DNA of 64,000 nucleotides, taken from positions 1,860,001 to 1,924,000 of the forward strand of contig OZ242278.1 in the NCBI GenBank assembly GCA_965207475.1, in the 5' to 3' direction. Below, piece after piece: positions 63,659 to 64,000 of this stretch. The notes below the pieces were generated by a model. It saw nothing but the letters and a program-made list of their open reading frames with translations, had not been told where the DNA came from and searched no databases. The DNA comes from WTFY01 sp011523795. GTDB lineage: Bacteria > Pseudomonadota > Gammaproteobacteria > UBA4575. Made by a program: the position numbers and the translations under genes. The first letter of the stretch is position 1; every line of letters starts with the position of its first letter.

Positions 63659-64000
63659 TCAGTTATCCTGCATGTAGTGAGCCGGCTTCACGCGCGTGAT
63701 CAGTGCATTGCAGACCAGGCCAATGCCCAGCAATGCCGCCATGAGGTACATGGTGCTGTTGTAGAGATAGGGTGTTGGGTCGACGGTGCCGGCCGGTGCG
63801 ATTTCAACCAGCTTCGCCAGGGTAACCGTGTGGTTGGAAACAAGTTGATCCAGGTGTTCGGTACCTGCCCCGAATGTCCGGGTAAACAGCCCCGGATCAA
63901 TCGACGAGGCCAGTTTGTCCATGGACTGGTTTTCGGCATGTTCGCGCAGTGATGTCATGGCGAAAGGGCCAAGGATACTGGAGGCGCTCCAGGCGGTGAG
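63659..64000 (-). CDS. MFS transporter, oxalate/formate antiporter-like, C-terminal part
   Basis: The frame is open from the window edge and ends at TAA 63659-63661. The visible 113 residues include LTAWSASSILGPFAMTSLRE and a last span (YNSTMYLMAALLGIGLVCNALI), a C-terminal pattern typical of the OFA family (oxalate:formate antiporter-like). The rest lies outside the window. It is followed at once by the TAG-interrupted membrane-protein gene, which probably belongs to the same operon. Confidence 0.72.
   Translation of the reverse strand, partial: LTAWSASSILGPFAMTSLREHAENQSMDKLASSIDPGLFTRTFGAGTEHLDQLVSNHTVTLAKLVEIAPAGTVDPTPYLYNSTMYLMAALLGIGLVCNALITRVKPAHYMQDN

Noticed and set aside
1..64000. 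CRISPR array, insertion sequence or prophage
   Set aside because: No regularly spaced repeats, transposase, integrase or phage structural genes are visible.

Overview
The window is a chromosomal segment of a gammaproteobacterium. The evidence is the gene order: rnr-rpsF-rpsR-rplI-dnaB, queA-tgt-yajC-secD-secF, the Isc operon iscRSUA-hscBA-fdx-iscX running into ndk-rodZ-hisS-yfgM-bamB-der, and smc-zipA-ligA. The genus cannot be read from the sequence. I saw no insertion sequence, CRISPR array or prophage.

Layout. 1-1.3 kb: the tail of a SulP-type transporter, a small unknown gene and tRNA-Leu(CAG). 1.5-7.6 kb: RNase R, ribosomal proteins and DnaB. 7.6-10.6 kb: an acyl-CoA ligase convergent with ispG. 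10.9-15 kb: a putative zinc-uptake operon of the ZrgA type (His-rich periplasmic protein, ABC ATPase, FtsX-type permease, DUF3299 protein) behind a promoter with a Zur-like box. 15.6-19.2 kb: a porin, an FMN-binding protein with a flavinylation motif, a PepSY-like membrane protein and ApbE, behind a promoter overlapped by a Fur-like box. This looks like an iron-responsive extracytoplasmic flavoprotein redox system and is the most system-like accessory locus here. 19.4-19.6 kb: two tRNAs. 19.7-26.8 kb: queuosine genes, Sec translocase accessory genes, suhB and trmJ. 26.8-45.8 kb: Fe-S cluster assembly, translation, outer-membrane assembly, chromosome and division genes. 46-48.7 kb: an isolated lpxA, a membrane protein and mpl.

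From tRNA-Pro(TGG) at 48.8 kb to the end, the content becomes accessory: relics of decayed genes, a FAAL-like ligase fused to a carrier protein, a lipid acyltransferase lacking its usual catalytic acid, an orphan FetB permease, tRNA-Arg(TCT), a complete TRAP transporter, and a minus-strand cluster of DUF1302 outer-membrane protein, DUF1329 protein, YCF48-like protein and RND/MMPL transporter. The window ends with a small membrane-protein gene interrupted by one in-frame TAG and the 3' end of an MFS transporter of the oxalate/formate type.

Several small relics (an SGNH-hydrolase-like tail, an ACR3 N-terminus, the TAG-interrupted gene) suggest continuing gene loss. TAG is a normal stop here (iscR, hscB and queA end in it), so these are not recoding. 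All functional statements come from reading the sequence and from family knowledge; no database search was run.
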